A DNA stretch of 64,000 bases from Pseudomonas sp. dw_612 (GCF_018449725.1 NZ_JAAVVC010000001.1:186001-250000), one strand, 5' to 3'. Positions 9,852 through 19,019 are shown, numbered from the stretch's first letter. The notes: generated from the sequence alone by a model not told the origin. A program made the numbers and translations.

Positions 9852-11015
9852 ATGACATTGTTGATTGATCGTGCCTTGCAAGGCCCCAAGACCCATGCCT
9901 TCATCATCGGCGTGGGTAATTACCCGCACGCGAAGGCAGGCTTTGGTGTTCAGGAAAACCTGCGCAAGGTTCCCAATCTCCCTAGCGCTGCGGACAGCGC
10001 CAAACTCATGTGCGATTGGCTGCTCAGCAATCAGGACCGGCTCGCCGCTCCGCTCGCGACCCTTGAAGTACTAATTTCAGATCCGCCCAATCCTAACAAC
10101 CGCTACCCTTGGGACCATAGTCCGGTAGAAACTGCCACCGACGTCAACGTCTCGACCAGGGGGTTGGAATGGTTCAATCGCGTCGTCGCCGAACCAGACA
10201 GCGTCGCGTTCTTCTATTGTTGCGGTCATGGCGCTTCACATTTACAGCAGCCGGTCCTGTTCCTCGAAGACCTGAACCAGGGTCCGGTTAATGTATGGAA
10301 ACACATTAATCTGAGTTCACTCGCGCAGGCTCTGAGAAAGAGCCAGTCCGTGTCCGCCGCTTTTTTGTTTTCCGATGCGTGTGGCCAGTTTGTGCCAGAG
10401 TTCGAACTCGGGAGGCCCCAGGATTGCCGGTTCTTTCCTGATCCCAGCCTGTTTGCGGCAAGCCGCAACCAGGTGTCGTTGTTATGCGCCGCCGCCGAAG
10501 GCCAACTGGCCTACGAAGGCGCGGATACGAGCGACAGTCCCCTCAAGTTTGGACGCTTCACCCAGGCAGTGCTGAAAGGCCTGAGCGGCTCTTCCGCGCG
10601 CTGGTCCAGGAAGGGATGGGGCGTCAGCTGCCGCGACTTGCTCACAGATATCAAGTCTCTGCGTCGCGTTTTTTTCAGTCATTGGAGCGAGAACGAACCT
10701 TTCGAGCCTTACCCAGCCGTCACACAGGCGGATCCGATCCCGATTGTGTTTCCTCTCGAGTTCGAACTGCCACTCGTCGTCATGACCGACCCGCCAGATC
10801 GGATGCCTCATTACAACTTTGTCATCAGCCAGGAGAACGATCCGACACGGCCATGGTTAAAGAACAGAGAAGCGGGTGACCCCAGCGCTTGGAGCACAAC
10901 GGTTCCACCTGGACGCGATGCGCTCTACGCGATTGCAGTCAGGGGCGCCGATCACTATCCGCTGCTGCTCCAACCCATGCAGCCCTTGTTTGATCAGTGG
11001 GTGACCGTGCCATGA
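9852..11015 (+). CDS. Caspase-like cysteine protease (peptidase C14 fold)
   Basis: A 387-residue protein. The ATG at 9852 is 10 bases after the hydrolase stop. THAFIIGVGNY (about residues 14-24) is the first strand of a caspase/CHF fold. The catalytic dyad is His126 in FYCCGHGAS and Cys177 in FSDACG. The stretch LPSAADSAKLMCDWL resembles the helix found in bacterial caspase homologues that pairs residues near the active site. The C-terminal third (about 250-387) is unlike a plain caspase domain and may be a recognition module. Its stop overlaps the next start as ATGA. Bacterial caspases in defence operons are proteolytic switches that activate or release a partner; the obvious partners here are the two flanking products. 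Confidence 0.85.
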   Translation: MTLLIDRALQGPKTHAFIIGVGNYPHAKAGFGVQENLRKVPNLPSAADSAKLMCDWLLSNQDRLAAPLATLEVLISDPPNPNNRYPWDHSPVETATDVNVSTRGLEWFNRVVAEPDSVAFFYCCGHGASHLQQPVLFLEDLNQGPVNVWKHINLSSLAQALRKSQSVSAAFLFSDACGQFVPEFELGRPQDCRFFPDPSLFAASRNQVSLLCAAAEGQLAYEGADTSDSPLKFGRFTQAVLKGLSGSSARWSRKGWGVSCRDLLTDIKSLRRVFFSHWSENEPFEPYPAVTQADPIPIVFPLEFELPLVVMTDPPDRMPHYNFVISQENDPTRPWLKNREAGDPSAWSTTVPPGRDALYAIAVRGADHYPLLLQPMQPLFDQWVTVP

Positions 11016-12874
11016 AAACGAGCCTGCATTTCGAAGCACCGAATGACCTTTCCGTTGGAACGGTTCGGATTAAGGGGGCAGGGGACATAATCGCTGATTG
11101 GGTCGCAACCCCGGACAACCGCACCTTCCTGCAGAGCGATTTGAAACCTGGCATCTACTCGGCCGAAATCAGCCCTGCCGGGGTTTCACCTCAGTCGGTC
11201 ATTTTCGAAGTGCGCGAGGGGCAGGCCAACAATGTGGTCTTACCGTCCTTTTCGGCTCTCTCTTCGTCAGGCAGTAATACGAGCTTCTTTGATACAGACA
11301 ACCAGCAAACGGTTGCTCAAGTACCGGATTCGATGAGTCTGAATATGCTCGAAAAACTGGAAATGCCCGCGCATCAGAGCGAGGCATTCTCGGGCACCAT
11401 TGGCGAGCAGACTCTTGACTCCAAACGCTCGCAGAAAATCGATATCTCCCGGGAGAAGAAACGCATTTCCATTGGTCTCTCGGAAGAAAAAAACGGCCGT
11501 GAGACCTTCGATACGTTTCGAGGTCAATCGAGGATGGAGCTGTTCTCGGGGAGGCTTGAAATCGAGATTCCGACGGACCTCAGTCGCAATCACTGGGCCG
11601 GCCATCGAGTCAGGCTATCGGCTGCAATCGAGAAGGTGCGGGTCGAAAGATGCCTTCTCCCACTCTATTGTGGCGGTACAAAGATCACGATAGCGGCGCC
11701 GCCCTTCTCACCCTCGGATCTTGAACTCAACATCATGCCGGTCGATCCGAAACTACGAGCACTCATGCGAGCACTGGATGCGGGAACCTCCGCTGAAGTA
11801 AGCGCTGTTCGCGACAACGTGCTCGGCAAGGCTGATCCAGCCGCCCTACTCGATGATCTGGCCGATCCCTGGGCGGCCATGCTCGCGGGGCTCCTTGCGG
11901 TCCGCTTTCCGGATATATTCCAGCCGATCGATTCAGGTTGGGCGGAAAAACTTGTCGAACGCGCCAGTTGGGCGTTCGATGCCTATGTTATCAGGGCCAA
12001 TCAGGCGCTTAGCGTTGCTCGCACCTCTCCCGACGCTCAGGACGAAGCGGTGGTCAATGCGGCCACTTTTCTCGCCAAGGCGCAGGTCGCGGGATCACCC
12101 TACTATCGCTACTCCAATCAGCTCTTCGCGGAGATGGTGGTGGGCATCGCGGACTATCTCAAGATGAACGCCCCTCGCGTCGATCCAGCCGCTGTGAGGA
12201 GATTTGATCGGCTATATGACCGCTGGCAACGCGAGCTTGCGCTGCAACGTGGAGCAGGATCGACGTTCACCTGGCTTGCTCGCGATCCAGCAGCGTTAAA
12301 AGAAAACAGAGTCCTTGTGCCGTACCGGGGGTCCTCCGGAAAGCTGCGACAGAAAGACTGTACGATCATATTTGAAGGACAGTTGGGTGCCGGTCAAATT
12401 GCAATCATCGGAGGAGGCCCAAACTCCTTTCGGCCGTTGATGAATGAGGGCAATGCTCTTTCCACCACCGTCGAGTCGAAGTATGACTTTCCCCAGATGC
12501 CAGCACTTACCCGAGCACCGGGGCCTAACGACGACCCCAACAAAGGAAGATTTGGCGGTCAGGCCAGTCACAGTGGTTTTACTCTCACAGCAGCGTTCGA
12601 GCCCACGAAAAATCGCGACTTGATCACGATCATCCTAACGCTGGAGGCTGAACGGTCGGCCAAGCTCGGGCTCGGCGACTTCGCGTGGTTCGTTCTTCAC
12701 CCGACCTTCTCGCCATCAGCCCTGAAGGTTACCTTTCGAGGACGTCGCGCCCAACTGCGCATACAGGCGTGGGGCGGATTCACCGTAGGCGTCTGGCTGC
12801 CGAAGGCGGGTCTTGAATTCGAGTGCAACCTCGCCCAGATTGAGGAAGCGCCCTACATCATAAAAACGCGCTGA
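11012..12874 (+). CDS. Caspase-operon partner with C-terminal YEATS-like domain
   Basis: A 620-residue protein whose ATG overlaps the caspase stop (ATGA), indicating translational coupling. Residues about 1-80 look like a small beta-sandwich of the carboxypeptidase-regulatory type (DLKPGIYSAEISPAG). Residues 85-210 are low-complexity and Ser/Gln-rich, followed by a helical middle. The last 80 residues contain LHPTF (562-566) and AWGGFTVGVWL (from 586), which parallel the LHPTF...GWGEF pattern of YEATS domains; a prokaryotic YEATS family is known in conflict systems. I infer a sensor or adaptor for the caspase and hydrolase. No enzyme motif is visible. Confidence 0.65.
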   Translation: MKTSLHFEAPNDLSVGTVRIKGAGDIIADWVATPDNRTFLQSDLKPGIYSAEISPAGVSPQSVIFEVREGQANNVVLPSFSALSSSGSNTSFFDTDNQQTVAQVPDSMSLNMLEKLEMPAHQSEAFSGTIGEQTLDSKRSQKIDISREKKRISIGLSEEKNGRETFDTFRGQSRMELFSGRLEIEIPTDLSRNHWAGHRVRLSAAIEKVRVERCLLPLYCGGTKITIAAPPFSPSDLELNIMPVDPKLRALMRALDAGTSAEVSAVRDNVLGKADPAALLDDLADPWAAMLAGLLAVRFPDIFQPIDSGWAEKLVERASWAFDAYVIRANQALSVARTSPDAQDEAVVNAATFLAKAQVAGSPYYRYSNQLFAEMVVGIADYLKMNAPRVDPAAVRRFDRLYDRWQRELALQRGAGSTFTWLARDPAALKENRVLVPYRGSSGKLRQKDCTIIFEGQLGAGQIAIIGGGPNSFRPLMNEGNALSTTVESKYDFPQMPALTRAPGPNDDPNKGRFGGQASHSGFTLTAAFEPTKNRDLITIILTLEAERSAKLGLGDFAWFVLHPTFSPSALKVTFRGRRAQLRIQAWGGFTVGVWLPKAGLEFECNLAQIEEAPYIIKTR

Positions 12875-12928
12875 TCCTAACTTAACCACTCTCCCAAGAC
12901 CCGCATAACCAGCGCCCTACTCTGCTCC

Positions 12929-13807
12929 TCATTCAGAGGAGACGAAGTTGGTGATCCGCGCCACCGCCAATGCTTCCAAGAGATAGAGCTGGTTGATCAG
13001 CATGAACTCGCGCACGGCTTCCTGGGGATTGCAGAGGATCTCACGGTGAGCCCGGGGATTACGGTAGGCAAGAAAAACCGCCACGAACAGTCCCGCTTTT
13101 CCTGCTTGCTCGCCGCCGTCCAGATCGTTCCAGTGGAGCAGGGACTTGTCGCCCTCAAAAGCTTTCTTGAACAGATGAGTGCCACTCTTGTCGTAAATGC
13201 CTACTCTATCTCTGACAATGTCTTCTAATCGACGAAAGGCGGTATTAATCGCTGAGTCCGGACTCTCAAGGAGGCTGATCGCCAACTCTACAAGTCTCTC
13301 GTCGAGAAGCCCTAAATTGATAGCAGCAGGAAAGCATTGCTGAACATCACGGACGTCAGTTTCTCGCGGCAAATTTGGTTGTCGTAGGATGTAGTCGTAG
13401 AATCTAGTTGGACGAATAGGACGAGATTTCTCCAGTCTTTCCAAATCAGATGAAAGCAGGCATCCAGCCTCAATCCGTTGCTTCACCGCTCGATCGATGT
13501 CGTACTCTTCAATCTCTACGCTATGCAGTTGTAGGATCTTCAGAGCGGTGGAAAACCCACTCGGCCCCTCTCCTGAATACCCCGACGTGAAGCCTGTCTT
13601 TATAAGCACCTGTCGCGCAGGGAATATTCTTAGTAAAAAACTATGCTCACCAATGCTTCCATCGAACCAAGATAAAATCCAGGCTGACTTGATCTGGCCG
13701 CCAGAGTTGATGATATTCACGATGGCGTCGATGGAATTCTGAGTAATTCCAGAACTACCGTGATATTCAATCCCGGCAACTTTGCTGATATCTACCGTTT
13801 TCCTCAT
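12929..13807 (-). CDS. TIGR02391 (Ymh)-like protein with HEPN-type motif
   Basis: A 292-residue protein, convergent with the caspase operon, with AGGGAG before the ATG at 13807. The C-terminal 120 residues (LFKKAFEGDK, then GKAGLFVAVFLAYRNPRAH) match the TIGR02391/Ymh family. They contain R249-N-P-R-A-H254, an Rx4H arrangement as in HEPN ribonucleases. The N-terminal 130 residues form an alpha/beta domain that I do not recognise. Ymh-type domains are common in abortive-infection and restriction loci. RNase activity is inference from the Arg/His pair and the surrounding island. Confidence 0.65.
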   Translation of the reverse strand: MRKTVDISKVAGIEYHGSSGITQNSIDAIVNIINSGGQIKSAWILSWFDGSIGEHSFLLRIFPARQVLIKTGFTSGYSGEGPSGFSTALKILQLHSVEIEEYDIDRAVKQRIEAGCLLSSDLERLEKSRPIRPTRFYDYILRQPNLPRETDVRDVQQCFPAAINLGLLDERLVELAISLLESPDSAINTAFRRLEDIVRDRVGIYDKSGTHLFKKAFEGDKSLLHWNDLDGGEQAGKAGLFVAVFLAYRNPRAHREILCNPQEAVREFMLINQLYLLEALAVARITNFVSSE

Positions 13808-14173
13808 TTTCGCTCCCTGACAATTGGAGTTTAGCTTATTGTAGTGTCGGACCGAACTGAATGGCGTCCTGTAAATGGTCAGGTGAGATATGAGAGTACC
13901 GCATCATCATCGGCAACGAGGCGCTACCCGCAAATACTCTATACGTCTCGAATTGCTCACCTTTAATGATGAAGTGGCTACCTGCGTAGCGTCACCGCCC
14001 TTCAACATGACATCTGTCCCGAAGATTTTTGCCCACAATATAGGACGTCAGCAGAGGCTGAATCACTGGCCGGATAAACCCAAGCCAGCGTTCAAAATAA
14101 CTTGACCACTACACCGTATCCATTACCTTGCGCGGTGTGCCCCTCAGAAGTCAGGGTTAGTACGCTCTTCTTC
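13808..14173. other. Intergenic region without a recognised gene
   Basis: About 365 bases between two leftward genes. It should contain the promoter of the Ymh-like gene; TACAAT upstream of its AGGGAG site could be a -10 box. I found no coding frame with gene-like composition, no repeat and no strong terminator. Confidence 0.35.
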
Positions 14174-17100
14174 TCATATTCTCATCGCAAGTTCATCGTA
14201 CCGACAGAAAGCATTGGCGAGTTGCATCTGGCGGGGTGTTCGGCATTGAGCCTCAAACAAAGTAGGCGACGCAACGAGTACACAAACACATTTTGCACGT
14301 GATGTAGCGACATTCAGTCGGTTTAGGCTGTAGAGAAACTCCATTCCACGCGGTGCATCGACGTAGCTTGATGTTGTCATCGAGTAAATGACGATCGGCG
14401 CTTCTTGTCCTTGGAATTTATCGACAGTTCCGATCCGAGCGCCCGAAATGCGGTCCTGCAACTCGAACACCTGCGCATTATAGGGAGCAATGATTAATAT
14501 ATCTTGAAGCGTTATCAGTCGCTCAACACCATGCCTGTCGATCCAGGTAGTGCCTGACGCAAGGATTTCCTCCACGAGCGTTCGAACGCGATCAGCCTCT
14601 TCCGGCGATGAACTCTGATTGCCTTCAGAAACGACTGCCACGTAGCGGAGGCCTGAACCATTGAGGCGTCCGGGTGAGCGAATTGCTTGAGCCTCCAATC
14701 CTGGGCGAGGATGAAGACGCCCCTCGTAGAATAGTTCGGACGTATAGGAGCAGATGTCCGGATGAAGACGCCATGTCTCCGCAAGAAAAAGTCCTCGGTC
14801 AGACGCAATCGTCTGCTCTTCACCAAGAATATGATGCAGAGCTGAAACATCAGTGCCTTCTGGATGACTACCCTGCATCGGCTGATCGAGTTGTTGCGGA
14901 TCGCCTAGCAACACAACGCTATTCGCCGCTTGTGATACAGCAATTACATTCGCAAGCGCCATTTGCGCCGCTTCATCAATAAACAGCACATCTACGGAGT
15001 GCGTTGCATCAGGCGACGCCCACAGCCAAGCAGTCCCTCCTGCCACATTTGCTCTGCTGCCGATGGCGCTTAGCAAATCAGCATTACTTTTTACAAATCG
15101 CAATCGCTGCTGATCTGGCTCCATCTCCGAAGGTTTTTGAAAGCAGCAAACATCAATTCCCATTTCTTCAGAAGCCTTCACAACTCCATCGAGAAGGTTG
15201 CGGATGACCTTGTGGCTATTGGCAGTCACTCCAACAGTCTTCCCGGCTTGTACGAGAGAACAGATCATGCGTGAGCCTGTGTGCGTCTTGCCGGCACCTG
15301 GCGGCCCTTGAATTGGAAGCAGCCCACTTTCGATATGTGCCGCAACACGGAGTGCGGCATCTAGGGCAGGCTCACCTTCATGCTGGATCGGTTGATTGTC
15401 TATACGAGGGGGCAGACGCATCAGAAGATCACGAGCGGCCTGAAAGGGTCCGCCTCCCTCCATCCCATGAGCAACGACATGTTCGCCGATGCGAACAAGC
15501 GCATTGGCGAGGATAGTAGTATTAATAACTGTGTGGGAAAAAACTGCCTCAGGATGAATATTTGCACTGTCCCCTCTTTTCTTAATATCGACCCAACGTT
15601 CATCCAGAGAAATTGCGTCGACGCTGCCTAGCTTCCTGCCTCCTAAAGTGTGCAAATCCTCACTGCCGCGCATCTCCGTTTCTTGAGGAGGGAAGCCGTA
15701 GCGATGAATGGGTGCCTTAGCTGTTCCCCCATTCACGCCCACAAATGTTAGACCTGAAAGTCCAGCTCGCTCGTCGAGCAAATCTTCTGCCATAAGGTCA
15801 GAAAGGCGGAAATACTCCCACCAAAGCGCCTTCTGTTCTCGCCGATGCCAGTCAAGCGAATGCGCCAGAATCCATCGAGCATGCTCCTCGGCCGTGCGCT
15901 CTGCCGCATCAGTAGGAACCCCGTCCGTCAACCGTTCGATAAGCCCATTGATCGCCTCTTGCCATTCACCAAGTGCCTCGCTTGGCACGCTCTCAGGTAC
16001 TTCCGGTCGAGGAATGATATTGCCAACATTGATCAAGTTGGTGCGCCGTATTTCTAACCAGTCGCGAAGGCGCCATGTAGATACGCAGTCATCTCGGTTG
16101 TATCCAGTCACAACATAACGATCAGCATCATTGATGAATGCTAAATCTCCCAGCTCAAGACATGCTTGAACCTTAGCAAGCGCCATGTTTGCTTCTGAAA
16201 GCTCTGTATCTCGGATGAAATCGTATAAGGGCTCAAGCTTTTTGATCGAGTAACTTTCCACGCTCGCTCGCAGACCATTTCGTATCACGCTGTAAAGGTC
16301 AACAAAGCGTTTGGAGCGCAGAAGAGCATCAATCTCCTCTTCACGACTTGCATGCCGCCCCATCAACCGTTTTAGAGCAGCCGGCTCATAGGGTGCGAAA
16401 TGGTAAATGTGCAGATCCGGGTATTGCTCCTGTCGAGCGACGACGAAATCGATGAAACGCTCGAAATTCAGTTTTTCCTCCTCACGAGATAGCGCCCAGT
16501 CAGCTGTGTAAGCTATGCCATTGCTACCATCAATAAAAGTATAACCAAACAAGTACTCAAGGCCGCCTTCCCCAGCAAATGGATCGCCCTCCAGATCGAA
16601 GAAGATATCCCCGACTGAGGGTTCGGGTAGGCTCGCTAAACCGAATCCTTCCGTCACAGGTAAAAGTTCGTGAAGCACGCTCCCAGCTTCGCGTCCCTCG
16701 ATCTGAATGCGCGCCTGCTCTCGTACCCGCTCGTACGAATGTACTGCCCCGCGCGAGGGTCTCCATGCAAGCGGAACCGGCATTGCTGCTAGATCCGTCA
16801 TGGCTTCTATGCCGTGCCGTCTTAACTCATCGATATGGACTTTGGTGATCCCGGCCACAAGCGAGAGATGGTCATCCTCTCGACGTTTCCGGTCGCAACG
16901 ACTCTGCCAACGACAGATGTCGCAATGCTCCTTCGGTTCAGGATAGATCACCTCCCCCGCGTTCTCGATAGCAGCTACAAGGCTGCTTTTGACTCGTCGG
17001 AAGTACGCTGCGTAATCGTCCATTCGATACATCTGTGGCTCATACCCAGACCATGGGGCAACTACATAGCTATGCGTCGGGCAACCCCCTTGGATGGTGC

Positions 17101-17566
17101 CGACTAGATCCGCATACAAGCAAAGCTGCAAGACAGTTCCACCTTTGGTCTCACGAGCGAGCTTGGTATCGATCACCTCATAAGACCATGCTCCGAGATC
17201 ACTCTCGACCTCTATTCGCCTGAGGACATCCGTGCGACCCACCCAACCATTCGCGCGAAACGCGCCTTGTACTATGATCTCGTCCCCAGCGACCATGGCG
17301 CTCCTTGTGCGCTCGACCGATTCGTCATCAACTCCGACACCGTCAATGATTGTGACGGATAGACCTTGGGATCGTAGGTGCTCGACAAAGCCTTGTTCAT
17401 GTCGCGCGCCACGCTCCCAAAGAATCTGCAGCAATGGGTCCCAGATAGCGGGGCGTTCTAGCTCGCCATTCGCCACAGCTAAGTCAAGGCTCGTTAAGTG
17501 CCGGCAGTTAAGATGTCCAACCAAGTCAGAAGCACTAAGAAAAATCGAATCGCCTAGCCTTTGCAT
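14174..17566 (-). CDS. RecB-like Fe-S nuclease, RNase H-like domain and SF1 helicase fusion
   Basis: A 1130-residue protein. Residues 1-230 are a TM0106/RecB-family nuclease: GRTDVL (D113), VIDTK (D133, K135), a QLCLYADL helix, and four cysteines (C21, C215, C218, C224) spaced as in Cas4/AddB 4Fe-4S nucleases. Residues about 318-500 start with FFDLEGDPF (D324, E326), an RNase_H_2-type DEDD exonuclease motif. The C-terminal 400 residues are an SF1 (UPF1/Dna2-like) helicase with Walker A GPPGAGKT near residue 755, FIDEAAQ near 862, GDPQQL, and late motifs including GTVDKFQGQEA and LNVATSRAK. It could process or degrade DNA or RNA. Its place in the island suggests defence, but a housekeeping role is possible. 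Confidence 0.85.
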   Translation of the reverse strand: MQRLGDSIFLSASDLVGHLNCRHLTSLDLAVANGELERPAIWDPLLQILWERGARHEQGFVEHLRSQGLSVTIIDGVGVDDESVERTRSAMVAGDEIIVQGAFRANGWVGRTDVLRRIEVESDLGAWSYEVIDTKLARETKGGTVLQLCLYADLVGTIQGGCPTHSYVVAPWSGYEPQMYRMDDYAAYFRRVKSSLVAAIENAGEVIYPEPKEHCDICRWQSRCDRKRREDDHLSLVAGITKVHIDELRRHGIEAMTDLAAMPVPLAWRPSRGAVHSYERVREQARIQIEGREAGSVLHELLPVTEGFGLASLPEPSVGDIFFDLEGDPFAGEGGLEYLFGYTFIDGSNGIAYTADWALSREEEKLNFERFIDFVVARQEQYPDLHIYHFAPYEPAALKRLMGRHASREEEIDALLRSKRFVDLYSVIRNGLRASVESYSIKKLEPLYDFIRDTELSEANMALAKVQACLELGDLAFINDADRYVVTGYNRDDCVSTWRLRDWLEIRRTNLINVGNIIPRPEVPESVPSEALGEWQEAINGLIERLTDGVPTDAAERTAEEHARWILAHSLDWHRREQKALWWEYFRLSDLMAEDLLDERAGLSGLTFVGVNGGTAKAPIHRYGFPPQETEMRGSEDLHTLGGRKLGSVDAISLDERWVDIKKRGDSANIHPEAVFSHTVINTTILANALVRIGEHVVAHGMEGGGPFQAARDLLMRLPPRIDNQPIQHEGEPALDAALRVAAHIESGLLPIQGPPGAGKTHTGSRMICSLVQAGKTVGVTANSHKVIRNLLDGVVKASEEMGIDVCCFQKPSEMEPDQQRLRFVKSNADLLSAIGSRANVAGGTAWLWASPDATHSVDVLFIDEAAQMALANVIAVSQAANSVVLLGDPQQLDQPMQGSHPEGTDVSALHHILGEEQTIASDRGLFLAETWRLHPDICSYTSELFYEGRLHPRPGLEAQAIRSPGRLNGSGLRYVAVVSEGNQSSSPEEADRVRTLVEEILASGTTWIDRHGVERLITLQDILIIAPYNAQVFELQDRISGARIGTVDKFQGQEAPIVIYSMTTSSYVDAPRGMEFLYSLNRLNVATSRAKCVCVLVASPTLFEAQCRTPRQMQLANAFCRYDELAMRI

Positions 17567-17780
17567 TTGATTCCGACCTCATCAAAAGTCCATTCAGATG
17601 CTCTGTCGTCCAAATGCCAGCTCTAGTGACTTTTAGGATTAGCCAAAGCGAATGCTCGCTCGTCGAGTGTAGTCAATAGTGAAGGCTCCACTGTGGATCG
17701 AAAAACAGGCACTCAAACATACCCCGTCGTGCGCTACCTTAGAGCTTCATCCTCATCACGACGCGACTAGGAACCATGGA

Positions 17781-18686
17781 ATGAATCGCAAGCAGTTTCT
17801 CGAGCAACCGGACGTGCTCGGCCTCATCGAGTGGCTAATCGAAAACCTCCCCACTCTGCCAGTGCATCTGAAGGTCGCGCGCAGCAGGTTCGTGCGCAAA
17901 GCGATCGACTGCAAGGTTCAAGGTATCGAAGCGGTTCAGGCGGAATACCAGTGGGGCGGGAACTGGGAGACGGTCAAGGCGGAGCTGCGCCGGCTGCGCA
18001 TTCGCTTGCGCCTTGCGGTTCGCGCCCGCGATGAGTTCGCCACGCATGGGGCCTGCGAAGCGATCCTAGCGTGGGGAAATGTCGATGGCGCCGTCGGATT
18101 CCTCAAGGAGCAAATGCACGACAAGAACTTGGTGAATTACCTAAAGCAGTGCCAGGCGCTTCTCGCGCTGGACCGCAAGCAGCAGCTCAACCACCTCACC
18201 AAGCAGAACATCCTAAGATTCGACTCGGGCATGACTAAGATCCATGCCCTGCTCGACACCACTGGCTCTCCCATCTATGACGGCCGGGTCGGTGCCGCCA
18301 TCGCGCTGCTCTACCGCCTGTACCGCCAAGGCACCGGCACCACTGCGCCGCAGGCACTGGACTTCGCCTGGGGGCCAGGGATCGGCGACCAGATTCGAAA
18401 CCCAAAACACTTAAAGCTTGGCTACAACGGTACACCGCAACTCTCCACCACCAGTCGCCACCTTTGGGCACGGCGCCAGCTCCAATTAGGTTGGATCATC
18501 CGCGCGGTACTAGAAGGGTCCGAACTATTCGCCAAGCAGCCTCAGCTGGTAGACCGCTGCCATGCCTTTGAAGCTGGATTGTTCATGATGGGCTATGACC
18601 TACGCAGTCTAGTCCCCGACGGCTATACGATCCCAGTGCCGCCCAAGCCTAACTACCGGGTACGTAGGATGACCCGAGCGACCTGA
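17781..18686 (+). CDS. Hypothetical protein next to tRNA-Pro boundary
   Basis: A 301-residue protein. The ATG at 17781 follows AGGA with 8 bases of spacing; an out-of-frame ATG at 17776 is ignored. It is divergent from the helicase fusion gene. Basic helices fill residues 25-95. The central stretch around SGMTKIHALLDT and YDGRVGAAIALL is a helix-rich pattern I have seen in uncharacterised proteins but cannot name. It has no signal peptide or membrane segment. As the last gene of the island before tRNA-Pro, it could be a partner of the helicase or independent. Confidence 0.6.
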   Translation: MNRKQFLEQPDVLGLIEWLIENLPTLPVHLKVARSRFVRKAIDCKVQGIEAVQAEYQWGGNWETVKAELRRLRIRLRLAVRARDEFATHGACEAILAWGNVDGAVGFLKEQMHDKNLVNYLKQCQALLALDRKQQLNHLTKQNILRFDSGMTKIHALLDTTGSPIYDGRVGAAIALLYRLYRQGTGTTAPQALDFAWGPGIGDQIRNPKHLKLGYNGTPQLSTTSRHLWARRQLQLGWIIRAVLEGSELFAKQPQLVDRCHAFEAGLFMMGYDLRSLVPDGYTIPVPPKPNYRVRRMTRAT

Positions 18687-18898
18687 GATAAACAAGCTGA
18701 TGGTTGACCTGTATGTAGTTCTCAATACGCAGGAAAATAGTCTTAAACACTCAAAAACCTCAGGACCTGAAGAGAAAGACCAATCAACATTGGTAAAGAG
18801 ACCACGCGTGAGCGCCAGAGCCTGCGTCCGCCCACGCGGAAGCCGTGAGGATTCCACCCAGAGCCGGTGGTTTTGTAGGGGTAAAAACGACCAAACAT

Positions 18899-18934
18899 AA
18901 AAAAGGGTCGCGAGATAAAATCTCGCAACCCTTT
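18899..18934 (-). terminator. Intrinsic terminator of tRNA-Pro
   Basis: On the minus strand, GGGTTGCGAGAT / ATCTCGCGACCC forms a stem with one mismatch and is followed by TTTTTT. It sits 9 bases beyond the 3' end of tRNA-Pro and ends the thrS-to-tRNA transcription block. Confidence 0.8.
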
Positions 18935-18942
18935 GAATTATA

Positions 18943-19019
18943 TGGTCGGGACGGAGTGATTCGAACACTCGACCCCTAGCACCCCATGCTAGTGCGCTAC
19001 CGGACTGCGCTACGCCCCG
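18943..19019 (-). tRNA. tRNA-Pro (anticodon GGG)
   Basis: A 77-base cloverleaf including the encoded CCA. The acceptor stem CGGGGCG pairs with CGTCCCG with one G-T pair. The anticodon stem is CTAGC/GCTAG with loop ATGGGGT, giving anticodon GGG. The T-arm has TTCGAAT. Its 3' end points left into the accessory island, the usual geometry for elements that insert at tRNA genes. It is the last member of the core block after merR. Confidence 0.95.

Noticed and set aside
14102..14302. Small plus-strand frame at the end of the helicase fusion gene
   Set aside because: It overlaps the well-supported C-terminus of the helicase and has no start signal.
18700..18900. 66-codon plus-strand frame before tRNA-Pro
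   Set aside because: No ribosome site and it runs into the tRNA terminator; more likely boundary DNA.
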